Notes: a model not told the origin generated them from the letters alone. DNA of 64,000 nucleotides from Oxytricha trifallax (GCA_000711775.1 ARYC01000151.1:1-64000); one strand, 5' to 3'; shown: positions 33,896 through 47,692, numbered from the stretch's first letter. Translations and numbers: made by a program.

Positions 33896-35465
33896 GGCAG
33901 AGAATAAAATTAACAAAAGATTTATGATTTTAATATAATATTAATAGCTTCTGTCTTATTTCACTTTTCAGGATAACTCACCATATTTTACAATTATAAG
34001 AATTAATTAAAACTAAAAAGAAACTAATAAATAAAAAAGGAGGATACAGTTTTTTATACTGAATATATTAATAAGAAAGATTCACAAACATTACTTTTTA
34101 AATCTCAAATATAGTAATTTTAATAAATCTATAAGAATACGAGTTTAAATTAAATTGATTAAATACTAAAAATTAATTTTAATTACAAATTGTTAAAAAA
34201 AAATTACTTGTGACAAATATCATTTAATATTTGGATTTCAATAATAATTAAATCAACTCTACAGTTTATATTGATTACAGATTAGCCCTTGTATAACTAA
34301 TATTCATTTAGATTGATAAACACATGAGCTCAATCAAAGTAAGTTTTGAGTTGTTAAAATTAACAGGGTATATATAGCAGCATTTATGAAAGCACTTAGA
34401 ATAAAAAAAGAATTACATATAATCTAGTCAGAATTTCTTCTATATAAATAATCCCATTCAAATATTTGGTATTTTTCGGCTATTATTACGCCAAAGATTA
34501 AATAAGGAATATATCAGTTAATAGGCAATCGCATTTTGAGAGTTTCTAGTTAAATATTAAATTATCAAATAAGGTGAAATAAGTCATTTACAAATTAATT
34601 AACTGTAAATACTGAAAATAAAATTAATAACTTTTTCCTCAATACGTATTAATTGAAAATGTATGTTTAAAATTCAATTAAATTAAAAAAATAGAAATTA
34701 TTAAAATTTAAATTATGTTAATTTTGGACAAGTCAAGGGAGTTGCTTTTTATAATAATGATTAAATAATTTTAAATAAAAATAGTATTAATAACATCGAA
34801 CAAAGCAATGTAGAATTTTCTCTATTTAATAAGGAGTTAAGTTAACTTACACGTTTTTATAACTTAAAAAGTGCTGAAATTAAAGATATTTTAATCTGCT
34901 TTTAAGTTGAGAATTTTTAGCAACTAAAAAAATGTATAAAATATGAGTTGATTTAGTGGTTGTTAATTTTAATTCAAAATCAATATTTTATTTTTTATGA
35001 TTATACAATTTTTGGTATCTTTTAAGAAATTAAATATATAAAGTTAAATAATAAAACACATTGGGTCAATGTCATAAATTAAAAAGTCATCATAAAAAAA
35101 AGAGTGATTCTGATTGATTAAATTATATAACTAATTAAAGTTTGGTTCTAACAGCTATATTTGGTTACTTCCCTTAAACACTAATAATGATAAATAAATT
35201 GGGAAAAAAATGATTGCAACGTTTCGATCAATAAATAATAATTGAAAAACAATAAGCTAATATACAAAGTGAAAATCTAAAAAAACGTTAATATGTCTTT
35301 CAAGTTCGTTTTAAGATATCATAATGTTATTTGTAAACTACAATTTTAATGAATGACAAGGCACCATCTGCTCAGACTTAATTCCATTTTGAATATTTCT
35401 AATTAATTTAATTTTAATTACAAATTCTTATTATAAATTGTAAATCTAATAGATGATGGTAAGAA
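33896..35465. other. AT-rich stretch, nothing recognised
   Basis: About 1.6 kb of low-complexity AT-rich DNA right of TBE copy C. No frame, palindrome or element end was seen. Confidence 0.6.
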
Positions 35466-35469
35466 ATAC

Positions 35470-36440
35470 AATCAGTACTTGTGACTCCAAGATTTGATAC
35501 CAATGAACAGTACTACAAGCGGGGAGAACAGCAGGTATTGGTGCAGGGGAAGAAGAGGGTTAAGGCATTGAAGTATTTGCCATTTACTCTTTCACAATTG
35601 CAAGCATCAACATCACGAATATACCATAAAACACCAAAAGCATTATATGATCTAACAATTATGAGACCATTTTTAGTATGACCGAACATACTTGTGACGC
35701 TTTACGGCTGTTTATAGATTTGATTTTGCGTATTTCTGGTAGTCTTTGTTGCCTTGTTAGTTTGAAGCTCCATATATGGCAACTTCATTAGAGCTTAGAC
35801 TGTAATTTAAACACAAGGATTGAATGAGTAGTAGTGAAGAAAGCCATGTATTCGTTGTTATTTAGACACTTCTCAACTTTTACTCTCTGAGCATCTGAGT
35901 CCGCAACAATTGGTGCGAAGAAGTCAAAATAAAGCTCTGAAGTACCAGAATGAATGAGAACTCCATAAATTTAGAAGCCAACAAGTGTAGCATACACAGT
36001 AAACTGAATCAGTAATTTTCTGCCTCCTTATAGGTAAAATCACTATATCTCCAATGAAATCCTTTAGATAATAGAAAAATCTGCCTAGTCGCAACAGTAC
36101 AACAAAGAGGAAATCGATAAATCCAGAGAGTAATAAGGTAGCAGCATTATGAGATTCACAGGTTTGAGAATAATTTGATCTAAATCATAGTTAAAACAAT
36201 TAAAGAAATGTGCTCAAAGTACTTTTTAATGTCAATTGGGGAGTCTTTGAAAATATTGATATATGCTAATTTATTTAAGCTCCTGGGATACCTGTTTGAG
36301 TCGGACAATCCATCTCTCTAAATATTTCTATTGAGAATCGAGAAGTCTCACGGGCAACTTACCAATGATCTATCGCCCGAACTTTTGATTGTATTACTTT
36401 ATCACCATTAATTCCAAGATAGCCAATGCCAAGTCCACCT
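35470..36440 (-). pseudogene. Coding-like tract, membrane-protein-like segments, frames change
   Basis: GC content is raised and the minus strand shows protein-like blocks in changing frames. These include GGGLGIGYLGINGDKVIQ followed by RAIDHWQVARETSRF (about 36435-36270), FKDSPIDIKKYFEHISL (about 36250-36190), hydrophobic LLLSGFIDFLFVVLL (about 36150-36090), YATLVGFQIYGVLIHSGT and KCLNNNEYMAFFTTTHSI (about 35990-35800), and GLIIVRSYNAFGVLWYIRD (about 35670-35610). The plus strand is also open at 35481-35681. The pattern fits a gene cut by small excised segments or a decayed gene. Function not recognised. Confidence 0.4.
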
Positions 36441-36447
36441 CCAGCCG

Positions 36448-36672
36448 ATGAATAAGTCAAGAGGAGAGAAACTTTTAAATGAGAGTGTTCTATATGATGA
36501 AGAAGCTTCGGAGAGTACAGAGGTTATTGAGATGGCTTCAGAGGATATGACAAATGTGGTCAATTACTTTGATATTGACCACAAAAAGATAGACCAGATA
36601 AGAAACATAACATCAACGATGAAGATAAGGGTATCAACTAATAAGAAACAATCCACAATAAAACTTTGTTGA
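36448..36672 (+). CDS. Short acidic frame, uncertain
   Basis: 74 residues from ATG 36448, rich in Glu/Asp/Ser (YDEEASESTEVIEMASED). The frame stays open upstream for another dozen codons. The opposite strand is also open here, so the strand choice is uncertain. No domain. Confidence 0.3.
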   Translation: MNKSRGEKLLNESVLYDEEASESTEVIEMASEDMTNVVNYFDIDHKKIDQIRNITSTMKIRVSTNKKQSTIKLC

Positions 36673-37555
36673 AAAATCTTTAAGAAATAAACTTTAGCCC
36701 AAATTCAATTTGTGAACAGAATTTCATCACTAAACTAGCAAATAATGAATATGATGATATTAAGTTGTAAGTTGATCAAACTCAGCAATTTATGCTTATA
36801 GCATTAAATGTAAATCTAATACCCACACAAAATAAAATTATCTAGGGATTATTTTTATAGAAATCATTTTACATATAATAATTTTATCTATAATTATAAA
36901 TTAAGATTTGTTTATTTTTCACATTCTTTATATTTGTTTTATAGAATATTAAAACTGATATTAAACCTCAATTTTAAATTATTTTTAATTTAAGAGATTT
37001 ATATATTAAATATTGAAATTAAGATACTATTTTTATATAATATAAATTAGATTAAATTATTTACTTTTTTAACATTTTTTGCAACTAAATGCCTATTTAT
37101 AAAATAATTGGGGAAATAATGATAACTTAATTTAATTAGTAATAAATATTATTAATTATATTAATCTTCAAAAAATATCAATGCCAATAACTAGAATAAC
37201 ATTTACAATTTATAAAAAATACAATAATTATTATAACTTTATTTACATTTTTGACATTCTATTAATTTTCTATTAATTAAAATATTTTAATTTTATAAGT
37301 TATAATTTATGATAGATTTAATTTTATAAATTACAAACGAAATAAATTATTCAGTGAATGTTGTGAAAAACTTTTGATAATAATAATTTCTAAATAATAA
37401 TAACTCATTTATATAAAAGTCGTCTACAAGCAATTTGCATTAATAATAGTTATTAAGGAATAAAGATGTACAACTGTATATCTTCTAATAATAGCAAAAA
37501 CAGTAAAACTCCCTTATAATGGTAAATGAAAAGTAGAGTTAGTATGAAAACTTCA
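36673..37555. other. AT-rich stretch, nothing recognised
   Basis: Low-complexity AT-rich DNA, no supported feature. Confidence 0.6.
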
Positions 37556-38010
37556 TTAATACTATTGTCTTTTATTAAAGGATATATTCAACTTTTATCT
37601 CTAAAGTACTCTATAATGAAAGTGCAGGCACCCAAACCTTCTTATGGAACTGGGCTGTTGTATTCTGCGGTGTCTGAATAAGAGTTTTTTTAAGCACATG
37701 CTTGATAATGAGAGTCTATTTGTTGAAATATGGATGCTTAGTAATGTTGTAATGGCCATCAATCCACGTGCCGATTCATGAGCTTACACTAGAATTTGGA
37801 AGCGACAAATAAGTATCATTTTCATAGCAACTCCACAATTTCATCTCGTCGTGGTTCTCAAGCAATTCCTCTTTCTCATCCATAATGCCGTAAAAGGGAA
37901 GGGTAAATCTTTTGGTCCTAATTTTCACATAGTTTTATGAAGACCTTGGAGAAGATCTTGAGCATGGGCACTGCTTTTGATGGAAGACTATATTCGGTTT
38001 TTCTTATTTT
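37556..38010 (-). pseudogene. Coding-like tract, unrecognised
   Basis: One minus-strand frame of about 150 codons: SRSSPRSSQNYVKI, then RFTLPFYGIMDEKEELLENH, YENDTYLSLPNSSVSS, one in-frame TGA, IGTWIDGHYNITKHPYF, and KKVWVPALSLQSTLEI. Codon-position bias and residue mix look real. The single TGA falls between SS and IGTW. It may form one gene with the tract at 38371-39003, with the AT-rich, tRNA-like patch between them being non-coding. Function unknown. Confidence 0.45.
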
Positions 38011-38370
38011 TATTAGATCATGGAGCTTAGAACTTTTAATTATACCTAAAAGTTAGAAATTATTAAATCATAAAATATTTGATATTGAATATATTATATA
38101 GATTTTTTGCGACTCGAACTACCCTATATATCAAAAAATTAGGCTCCACCTTACCGTTGGACTATAAATCTGCTGCCCTGACGAGATTGGATATTATTTA
38201 TTTTTCTCTATAATTGAATATATAGATATATTAATATAAATTTGATTAAAAGTTAATCAACCACTCTCTATATTCAGATAATACCTTAAGTTTCGATACT
38301 CAAGACCAATTAATTGCGTCTTGTCCCAGCATTATCAAGTTCATTCATAATCTTTAGGCAGCTTGTTCTC

Positions 38371-39003
38371 TCACTCTGTTTTATTCGGCAAAAACAAGGT
38401 CGTTTTGTAGTTTTCTTATAGATGTCGCTAATCTTTTGAAGCAATTTATTAGATAAATTTTGAGCTGTAATCTTATATATCTTAGTTATTTGCTTAATTG
38501 TATTATTTTTATTAGAGGTCTTAAGCTATCTATAAAAGCCTAGTGACAGATTTCTCTGTGATGAAAGCAAGCTGAGAATATGCACATTCATAGTCAAAAT
38601 CATCAGACAACGTCCCATCCATTTCATCATAGTTTGGTTACAATACTGACTCTATCATAAGATACTCCATGGAAATTAGGGATTTATCATGTGTGTATTA
38701 TGAATGGCCCCCGTCTCTACCTTCGCCTGTCTACAACTCTCTGTTTTCCATTTGTTTATCTTGCCGTTCCCTACCTTGTTTAATTTTTTCATCTCTCAAT
38801 AAGGTTGCATCGTCAATAAAGTCAAGCATGTATACCGATACTCTTATGTCAATTATCGCATCCCACATCTTTCTGTAAAAAGCAATCATGTCAAAACCAA
38901 AGATGGTCGAGACCAAGATGGTGATCTCTCTTTCTTGAATCTCTAGTTAACGGTTTTGTTGTCCAGTTGAACCTTGGGTCTTATTTCTAAGTTTGCGGCG
39001 CAT
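38371..39003 (-). CDS. Hypothetical 210-residue protein, Gln-rich C-terminus
   Basis: ATG 39003 to TGA 38371, no internal TGA. The N-terminus is basic (MRRKLRNKTQGST). A mixed alpha-helical segment follows (VSTIFGFDMIAFYRKMWDA, DIRVSVYMLDFIDDATLL), then an acidic part (NYDEMDGTLSDDFDYE), then a Gln-rich end ending LFLPNKTE. TAA/TAG-encoded Gln is frequent near the C-terminus. No family recognised. Higher GC than its surroundings, as macronuclear-destined sequence would be; the frame is open a little upstream of the chosen ATG. Confidence 0.55.
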
Positions 39004-40327
39004 GGCATGTATGAAGGTTCTAATGTTTTGGATTGCAGTATTAGTTGGTTTACTTCAAATGATCAAGGTGTTAGGAAGTTTACAATTCTATGGTAGAACT
39101 TGATGTTGGGACACAGCATCTTTTACCAAAGATAGTAGATAATAATATTTAAACAAAGAACAGGTATAGATGAATAAAATTTAATTTAATCTTATTATTA
39201 AAACTTGTGATGAATGGCATAAATTTATATAAATTTATACAGTATTATTTTACTTCAAGCAATCAAAGTTACTATAATAATTAAAATTTGATATTTATTT
39301 ATTTTTAAGTTAATTCAAAAAATAAATCTAGAGTTTTTTTAAAGATAAAACTCATACTTTCAATTAATCAGCAATTATTAATTTAAATTATTTATGAATA
39401 AGAACTCATTTCTTTAATTATTTTATAAAGTTGGTTTTATAACTAATAATTTTAGGTAATTAACTTTCATAAACTTTTTAATTAAATTTTTTTCAACATA
39501 GGAAATGCTTTCTATTTACTATATAATAAATTTTTAGATGAGATGGGTTTACTCAGGTAGGATTATATTAAGAGTTTAAATATTTCCCCACAAATTAGGT
39601 TGTTATCCCTGGGTAGACTAAATATCACGATGCGAAACTTAACTATCTTAGCAAATTTATCGTAAATTACTTTAGCAAAACCTCATTGCTCTTAAAAATA
39701 AAGAGCAATTGTATTTTTTGAAGATAATTTAATGATACTTTAAGAATGAGAGAGAGAGATATAGTAATTGCAAAATTTTAATTAAAATTGCTAATATACT
39801 TATAATTGATTAAATTGATAAAGTTTCTAACAATTAAAAATAAATATTATTTTATATTCATAATTACTGCATTAAAGGCAATAGATTACGTTAATTAAAT
39901 GAATCGAAAAGAAATTTTAAGAAAATGTACTTAAAATAAAAAAAATAATTTAAATTCTTTATAACAATCACTAATGTTAGCTTGAATTAATTGAAGTGAT
40001 ATTTGAAAGAAATATTTTCTCATGCATAAAAACGAAGAATTGTCTAGATCTATCGATATATCTTATAAAATAGATGTAGAAATGATTATTTTAATTTTAT
40101 TAATTTTTTTAATTCAAATTCTTCACAATGTAACTAGCCTATAATTAATTTAATTTGAATAAAATAGTTGCATATCATTATTTTCATAAATGATAGTTGT
40201 CATTAACAATCAAAATAATTTCATATTATTTTATGATCAAAATGCTCTGATTCACTAAAATGTACACATTTTAACTCAATTCAATTTACACTTTTAATTT
40301 GAAACTTGTGTACACTGCAGAGATAAT
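39004..40327. other. AT-rich stretch
   Basis: No gene supported; low-complexity AT-rich DNA with a GA-repeat run near 39748. Confidence 0.6.

Positions 40328-40364
<37 letters not shown>
40328..40364. repeat. (AAT)n microsatellite
   Basis: About twelve uninterrupted AAT units. Confidence 0.95.
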
Positions 40365-40373
40365 TGATGGTGG

Positions 40374-40595
40374 TCACACTGAGGTTTCTGGGAACCCCCG
40401 ATCGACAAAGCATAGTAGCTTATAAGGGACAAGCCCTTTTATATGTTATTTAGACTAATAAATCAGTGATATGGACATCACTTAATTAAATTAAAACTTC
40501 TCTTCTTCATTTTTTTCTGTATCTTTCTGTGTTATTTTCTCTTTCAATGCTTGTTTGGACTTTGAATTTCTTTGGAATTGTTTTTTGTTCTCCAT
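40374..40595 (-). CDS. Short frame MENKKQFQ..., uncertain
   Basis: 74 codons, ATG 40595 to TGA 40374. The first half is Lys/Gln/Glu-rich (KQALKEKITQKDTEKNEEEKF); the second half crosses a GC-rich patch (FVDRGFPETSV). It lies downstream of, and on the same strand as, the larger coding tract at 40920-41890, and could be a separate small gene or a late exon. No domain. Confidence 0.3.
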
Positions 40596-40919
40596 CTTAA
40601 TTTTCAGAAGTGAAGAGAAGCACACTCTCCTATCTATTTCTGATGGCTAGTTCCAAATAGAACAAAGATGCTAGTCTATTGATAATTTGGATTTCATTTT
40701 GGTTGAAATCGGGGTCAGAATTTGAGTCTTAATTGTTTATAAGTCTCTCTATAAGTATTATTCTTTAGTCAAATTTTTGTAGTGGTTTATTTACACTAAA
40801 AAGCAACTTGAGATAAATTTCTAAGTATCAAGTCAATACTTATTTGTATTGAAATATTATTTATTTACTATGACCTTTCTTGTTGAATAGGTACTGTTGA
40901 AATACTGGTCAGTTTCTGA

Positions 40920-41890
40920 TCATAAATTGGGTTGAGAATAGTAGATGACGTATTTTCTAGCTTTCCTATTTAGAACCTCCGCCATTTATTCTAAGGAATC
41001 ACTCTTCAAAGAAGAAGAGGAAAGGACTTCATTTTAAGAATTTTTGAAGAGTTTGGCTTCTTCAGTCTAATGAGATTGTTTTAGCTGAAGTTCTCTCTAT
41101 GTTCTAGATTTTTGGTTTTTTAAGAGTTATAGAACATTGGGAATTAAGGTTTACTATTTCTTTCTAAGTTGTCTTTTTGAACTTAGACTTTGGACTTGTT
41201 GGCATTCTTTTTACCTTAATGAATGGGGTTTAGGTTCAGGAGTCTCTAGGTTTTGGAGATAGAAAGATTAAAGTGATGAGCTCTGATTTAGTTTCTTTGC
41301 TGGACTAGAAGATTGTATTATTTCATACGTTCTTCTTGTTCTTTATCATGTTAGCGTTAGCTCTCTTAGTCTCTGATATATCTTGCTCTTAGTAACTGAG
41401 TCAAGTTTTTGTCAATGTACTCTTACTCGATTCTATCTCGTTCCGTGATTCAGTATTTAGTAGATGAAGGTATAACCAATGGGAAGATTTTGGAGTTAAG
41501 AGTTCGATGTTAGTTTAGAGTTGGATTCTTAGTTTGCTTGTTGTACATTAGTTTTGTAGCTAGGTTATTCATTTGGTAGTAGTATTCTGCTAACTTGATG
41601 TCATCTTCATCTATGTCAGATGATTTTTAGTCGTCATGGTCCTCATACTCTGAGAAGTAATCCTCTTGGTATTTAGTATGTTGAGAAACTTTGAGATCTG
41701 AAGAGAAAACTGACTATTGAGAAAGATATTCTGAGTCCAAATTTTAAGATGAATCATTGGCTGATTCCCAATCGTCATCACTTTGTCCATTGTTAATAGC
41801 TTTACTAGAGTTAACTAGTTTAGAATTAAAGAGTGCTTTGGGTTCTTCTCGCGGTGGAGGTACTCTAAATTAGAAAGCTTTGTGGTCCAA
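40920..41890 (-). CDS. Hypothetical acidic/Ser-Gln-rich protein tract with two overlapping open frames
   Basis: One frame is open for 295 codons (41890-41006) with REEPKALFNSKLVNSS, DDDWESANDSSQNLDSEY, EYEDHDDQKSSDIDEDD and IEQEYIDKNLTQLLRARYI. A second frame, open from about 41365 to TGA 40920, gives IQSSSPAKKLNQSSS, LETPEPKPHSLRQKE and LSSSSLKSDSLEQMAEVLNRK, and looks more protein-like than the first over the shared part. A small excised segment, intron or single frameshift near 41365 would join the two. Low-complexity, probably disordered protein; function unknown. Confidence 0.5.
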
Positions 41891-41929
41891 TCAATACTTA
41901 AATATGAAATTTTGGAATTAGCCTTGGAT

Positions 41930-44226
41930 CCACCTTTCTAATTTAATAATTCAGAGATAATTATACATAAACTATCAAAATAAATGAAAGGTGATGCAGC
42001 TTATAAATTAAGGAGTAATGATAGAATTAAAAATGTAATCCTTAATACTCAATCAATTAAATAGATTAAATTTTGAACAATATTTTCTGCATTAAAATAT
42101 CTAATATTGGATTTATATTAAATAGAAAAGCTTTAATAGGTTTTAATTTAATGGCATAAAAGAAGAGAAATTTCAACAATGTATAAGTATTAAATTATTG
42201 TTTTAAATAAATTAATTGATTATTTGTTTGTAAAGGACCGAGCTAAATTTAAATAATCTTTAATTTGTAAGAAAATATTTGATTAAGCTTCTTAATATAT
42301 TTAGAGCTATTAATTAAGCGGAAATTGATTTTATAAAGAGTATGGATGTATAGGACTAATTCTTCTAATAAATATATAAAATTAGTAAATAATGGTAATA
42401 ATAATCTCATTATCTTAAAACTAACCACGGTCTGGGTCTCAATTTATTATTGATTTAATCTGACTCATCCATTTTTTTAAATCAAATCATCAATATAAAA
42501 AAGGTTTTTATTCGTAAATATATAATTGATAAATTATACAATCTTTTAACATTTCTGGATTAAAAGATACTCTTCTTACTGAATCCCAAACATGTAAAAA
42601 TAAATATTTATCAATAATCAAAGACTATAATTTATCTTAAGATTTTCATAATATTCGTAATTCCCAAAATAAAGAGCGTCATATTCAATTTTCATGAAAT
42701 GATTTGGAGTAAGATTTTTTTGAAGGTTTGCAACATAACATCTAAGACTTTAATTGAACTAGCTTAGAATAATATTTCTTTCAATAACTTTGTGATTGGC
42801 ATAGAAAATTTATGATTCAAAATTTAATTTAAGAAAAGTGAAGAAGAATTAAAAGGCTAAATATATATAGATACCGCCACACATTTTATCCTAGAATATA
42901 TTTAACACTATTATGAAATGACCGGGGGCATTCACCCAATAAATAACGATTAAATGTACAAAGCTCAAGAAAGCTTTGATTTCATTGATAAAAAAACTAT
43001 CAACCTCATGAAATGCAAAAATACTTTATTTAAGAATAAATTCCTTCATGATTCAAAAAGTTCTTCCCCTTTAATTTTATGATTATTAAGATGAAAAAAT
43101 CTGAGAAGAGTATTTTACATTAAGGGTTTAAGACAAAGCAATTCAAGAGAATTATAAAAAAAAAGTAAATAAATTAACTTGGGAAAAATATGATACGTTA
43201 TCATGCTAAATTTATCCCTCTCTTGCAAATTATTTCACACCTTTCCTTATTGGAAATCTTAAAAAATCTAATTACAAGAGTAGCTAGACAATGATAAAAT
43301 TATATTATTTCGTTTTATTCAAGCTTTTAAGACAAAAGCCAAAATAGTTAAAATATATTAATGAATTTCCAAACAAAGACAAGTTAGTTGATACTTCATA
43401 TTTTCAAATAAAGTTGAAAATGAACAACTACCTTTTTATATTAAATTTTTAATATTTTGTATATTGATGCTTGTATTTATCAAATTTACTATTTATAATT
43501 TACAAGATTTTATCTTTGAATTAAAAGAGGAAAATAAGCAATATTAGTTAAGGAATATCAAGTCAAAAATCAAATAATTTACACACTACTATATAGCTCA
43601 TAAACCTAGATGCAGTTTAACATTTTATTTCATGATACGAACATCATATTATCATTATTTTTTTAAGAATTTCTATACTATCCTAATTTTGTTTTTAGAT
43701 GGAATATAAAGTAGTAAAAGAATTTGTTGAATGAATTCAAAGTATAGCTAATTCTAAACTTTATAATTATTTCAATATTTCTCAATCATCTTTAAGTGCC
43801 TAAACTGCTGAAAACACTTACTATTCGTATTCTACTTTGACATATATGATAACATCATTTCTTAAAATTAACTTATACTATTTTTTCTATATTTAAACTT
43901 AGATTATTAAAAATTTGCTTAAAACTCCATTGAAATAATTATATCCCAAAATACAATAAATTTTTAGATTTATTATATAAAATGTGAAAAACTAATTTAA
44001 ATAATACTTATAGTAAACATTATAGATACAGGTAGACTGCTTCTAAATGATAAAATTCTTTAAATTAAGCAAATAATAATTTTAAATTTATGGAATAAAT
44101 AGCAGCAAAATAAAGAAGAATTCATGAACAATTCTCAAGATCACAATTGATTCATTAAATTAGAATTTAAATTTTTATATTTTAAAAAAAATTAAAACGA
44201 TTAACTTTATCAAAATTCTCAGACAG
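41930..44226. other. AT-rich gene-poor stretch
   Basis: About 2.3 kb with no frame above chance. It runs up to the left target duplication of the LINE. Confidence 0.6.
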
Positions 44227-44242
44227 TAATGACGAAATGCAA
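44227..44242 (+). repeat. Left 16-bp target duplication of the LINE
   Basis: TAATGACGAAATGCAA, repeated exactly at 49499-49514. Confidence 0.93.
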
Positions 44243-44299
44243 TTAAAAATAAAAATTAATTAAATAAAAATAAGAAAAGGAGTTAGCAGCGGCAACAAG

Positions 44300-47200
44300 A
44301 TGGAAGATAAGACACAAGGAAATACAACTAGAAGAAAACTACCAACATACATGAAAAGTGAAGAAAACACAGATCAAAAATCGCAGAAATTAATCCGGGA
44401 CTACTTTGAATATTCAAAACAAACACAAGCGAGGCAAATACAAAAAGACCTAAATGCTCAAGTAATTAATTATAATAGCTACAAAAACTTTAACAAATTT
44501 TCTGTTACATTAGAAAACAATCGACAGCTTCATTTTATTCAACCACAAAGAAAAGCTGAGTAATAGGTCAAGAGAAACGAAAGATTTGCAGAGAACCAGC
44601 GCAGCAGGTGAAGAAAAGATGTGATAAGCAAGAAGAGACAAATAGCTACGCAGTTTACTGAAATAAAAATTTGCTTACAAAATGTGAGAGGATGGAACTC
44701 CAAACTGAAGTAAGACCAAATGATGAAAGAAATAGGAAACAGAAGGCCGGATTTTATAGCACTCGTAGAAACGAGGTTGTAAAGAATTTTCGGGAGCAAA
44801 AGCCATAACACAACTCAGACACAACTTGCTAGAAATGGAGGCATACTTACACTTAACAGCGGGAAGTATGAAATAAAAACAGTTAAAACTTTAAGACAAT
44901 ACCTAGAATGGAATAATTTGAATGTAAAAGGGTATCCCCTTCACATTATCACGGTCTACATACCACCATATTAAAATGAAGAAGTTAAGGGACTTCAAAA
45001 TAGAATAATCTTCATGATTAGATCAATAAAACAAAAATGTGACAAACAAAGGTTAATAGTAATGGGAGACTTTAACTTCCACATTAGAGAATTAGGTAAG
45101 AGACTCAGGAAAGAAGGACTGAAAGAATCAATACCAGAATGAATGGAAACCCATACAAGAGGCAATCAATTAGACCAAATCTTCTCAAATGTAGAAACAA
45201 TTGAGTGGGAATTAAATTAACTTAACCAAACAGACCACAGACTAATGTAAGTTAGGCTCAAATTAGTATTTCAAGAGAACGACCTTAAAATGACAGATAA
45301 AGAGAAAACGATTAGAATTTCAGACGTTAGAAAATAATGCTGGAAAACATTCATTGAAGATGGAAAAGAACTGGAAGCTAAAGACTTAGAATAACCAATA
45401 AGGAATTGCTTTGAAGATAAACTAGAAAGTCAAAGTAAAACAAAAAATTGGTACTAATAGCCACCAAATTGGGCTGTTAAGAATAACATTTCAAGTAATA
45501 ACAGCTTATACCTAGATACTTAGGAGCAGTGGAAGGAAGCAATAAGAGATATGGAAAACTGTTTAGGTAGAAACGACCTTAAAGGGTTCTTTTACCTCGT
45601 AAAAAAAGACTAACAAAAAATAAAAAATAAACTTAGCCAATTAAAGGTTTGACGATAAAAGATGAAAGAGTACAACCAGGAGAATATACTATGGAGGTAA
45701 CCTTAAACTACTACAAACAATTTTTCAAAGACGGTAGGAATAAGGAAGAGAGGTACTCCGATGAAAAGAAAGGAGATGATGTGATGATCGATGAACAGAT
45801 TGCACAAGACTTCTGTAACGAAGGAGATGTAATAAAGAGTATAACAGAATGCAATTTTAACAAGTCAATCGGTCAAGATGGATTTTATGGAAAAATGCTA
45901 GCAAAAGCTGAAAAAATTAAATAAATAGTAAGTAAGACGATAGCGGAATGGATGAATAGCGGGTAGCTCCCCAAGTACTTGAAGGAAGGCAGATTAATCT
46001 TATTGGGTAAGAATTAAGGAAAATAATTCCCGGAAATAAACAACACTAGACCAATTGAGGTGAATTCACATATCAGCAAAATAGTGGAAAAAGTAATAAT
46101 AAACAAAATCCAGGAGGAGAAGAGCGAGTTACTAGTAACAGGAAACTACCAAAATGGATTTAAGGAGAATAAGAGCACTCATCTAAATCTGATTAGACTA
46201 TTTGAACACATCAAAGAATCAAGACGGAAGACTAAAAGCAGAGAGGCTTACCTATTTATAGACTTGCAAAAAGCTTATGACTCTGTCTGGAAAGACAAAA
46301 TACTACAAGTCTTACACTCTAGAATTAAGAATGAATAAGACAAAAAATTATCAGATTGATCGAGGAACTGTACGAAAATAACAAAATAATATATGAAGGA
46401 GAAGAGATACAGGCAGAAAAAGGAGTTGCTGAAGATAGTAGATTATCACCTATGCTATTCAACATCTACCTATAAGACGGCATCTACTCACAGAAGGGGC
46501 TATAATCGTTGATACAATAGGGAAGGCTTCTAGCATTCGCAGATGAAATACTTATCAATGTTAAGAATAAGCAGGAAATGGTAAGAATATTGGAGTGTTT
46601 CAAAGAAATTGAAAAAACTCACAATTTAAAGCTAAACTAGAAGAAGACTTTGTTCTTAAGTGACGCAAAAGAATTTCACGATATCCATGAGATAGATGGG
46701 ATAAAAATAAGTGGAGTAAATCAAATACCTTGGTATGAGAATACAACTAAACACCAAAGCACATTTAAAAAACACATGAGATGCTATTAAAAAGTAAACT
46801 TACTTTTACTAAAATCTTACAAAATCAAACAACCCAACAATTTGCGAAACGATAATGGTTGCTCAAATAAGGTCAGTAATAATATATAAATACACACCTT
46901 TAGTAGCCACTGGATATGTTAAGATTGATGAAATTAATAAAATAGAGACGCAATTGAAGAGAATAGCATTTAAAACACCGAGAGACATCTCGAATAGAAT
47001 TTTGCGTAACATTACGTAACTCAAAGAGAGTGGAACTAAGGAGACACTTGAACTGTTGGTTCAGAAGAACATTGGCAAGGTGAAGAATAGCTTAGAAAAA
47101 TACATAAAGCCAAAAGTGTTTTAAAAAAACCCAATTTAGGAAAAAAAAGAGGAATTGTAGAAGAGGAAGAAACTATTCATAACAAAGAATGTGATGGACT

Positions 47201-47541
47201 TAATGATGGCAATAAACCAAGACAGACCCATCATAAGCTAAGAATGAGCCACTATTGCAACGCCCACAAGACCTTCGTGGACTCTACTCACATGAAAAAA
47301 CTGCTATATGATGAAAGAAGCTGGAGATCCAACGAGATTTAACAAGATCTTGAGAAATCACAGACTAGTAGACTTAAACTTCAAAGCATAGATAGAGATT
47401 ATAGCTAACATGGTCTGGCTAGACGAAAGGATTAGAGGACTAGAGACATAAGGATACTTCCAAAAGGTTAAGAAACTGTTTAAAGTAAATTACGAAAAAA
47501 AACAACAGATTAAAACAGAAGAACAAAAGATAGATCAACAA
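44300..47541 (+). pseudogene. LINE endonuclease-reverse transcriptase
   Basis: ATG 44300. A basic N-terminal region of about 110 residues is followed by an APE-type endonuclease: ICLQNVRGWNS (44663), DFIALVETRL, IVMGDFNFHIREL (about 45056) and QTDHRLM (about 45225). Then the reverse transcriptase: FPEINNTRPIEV, YLFIDLQKAYDSVW (about 46250), AEDSRLSPMLFNIYL (about 46430) and LLAFADEILI (about 46530), where FADE replaces the usual YADD. The C-terminal part has an HYCNAHK-type Cys/His patch near 47250. In-frame TGA near 44609 and 45139, and frame changes near 45645 and 46350, break this copy. Functions in the family are target nicking and copying RNA into DNA. Confidence 0.85.
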
Positions 47542-47692
47542 TGATTAATCTGAACATCCAAAGATGCGAATTAATGAACATTGAAGTATAAATAGCGATG
47601 ATGAAAAGAGAATTATAATTAAAAATCAAAATTATTTAAATTAAAAAAAGAGAGATTCTGGAAAATCGATTTTAAAGTAAAAGATTAACAAG

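Noticed and set aside
38105-38185. tRNA-like sequence on the minus strand with an A-box (TAGTCCAACGG) and B-box (GTTCGAGTC)
   Set aside because: The two boxes and a weak acceptor pairing (AGATTT with AAATCT) are present, but the T-stem does not pair and no proper anticodon arm forms. At most a tRNA pseudogene or SINE remnant.
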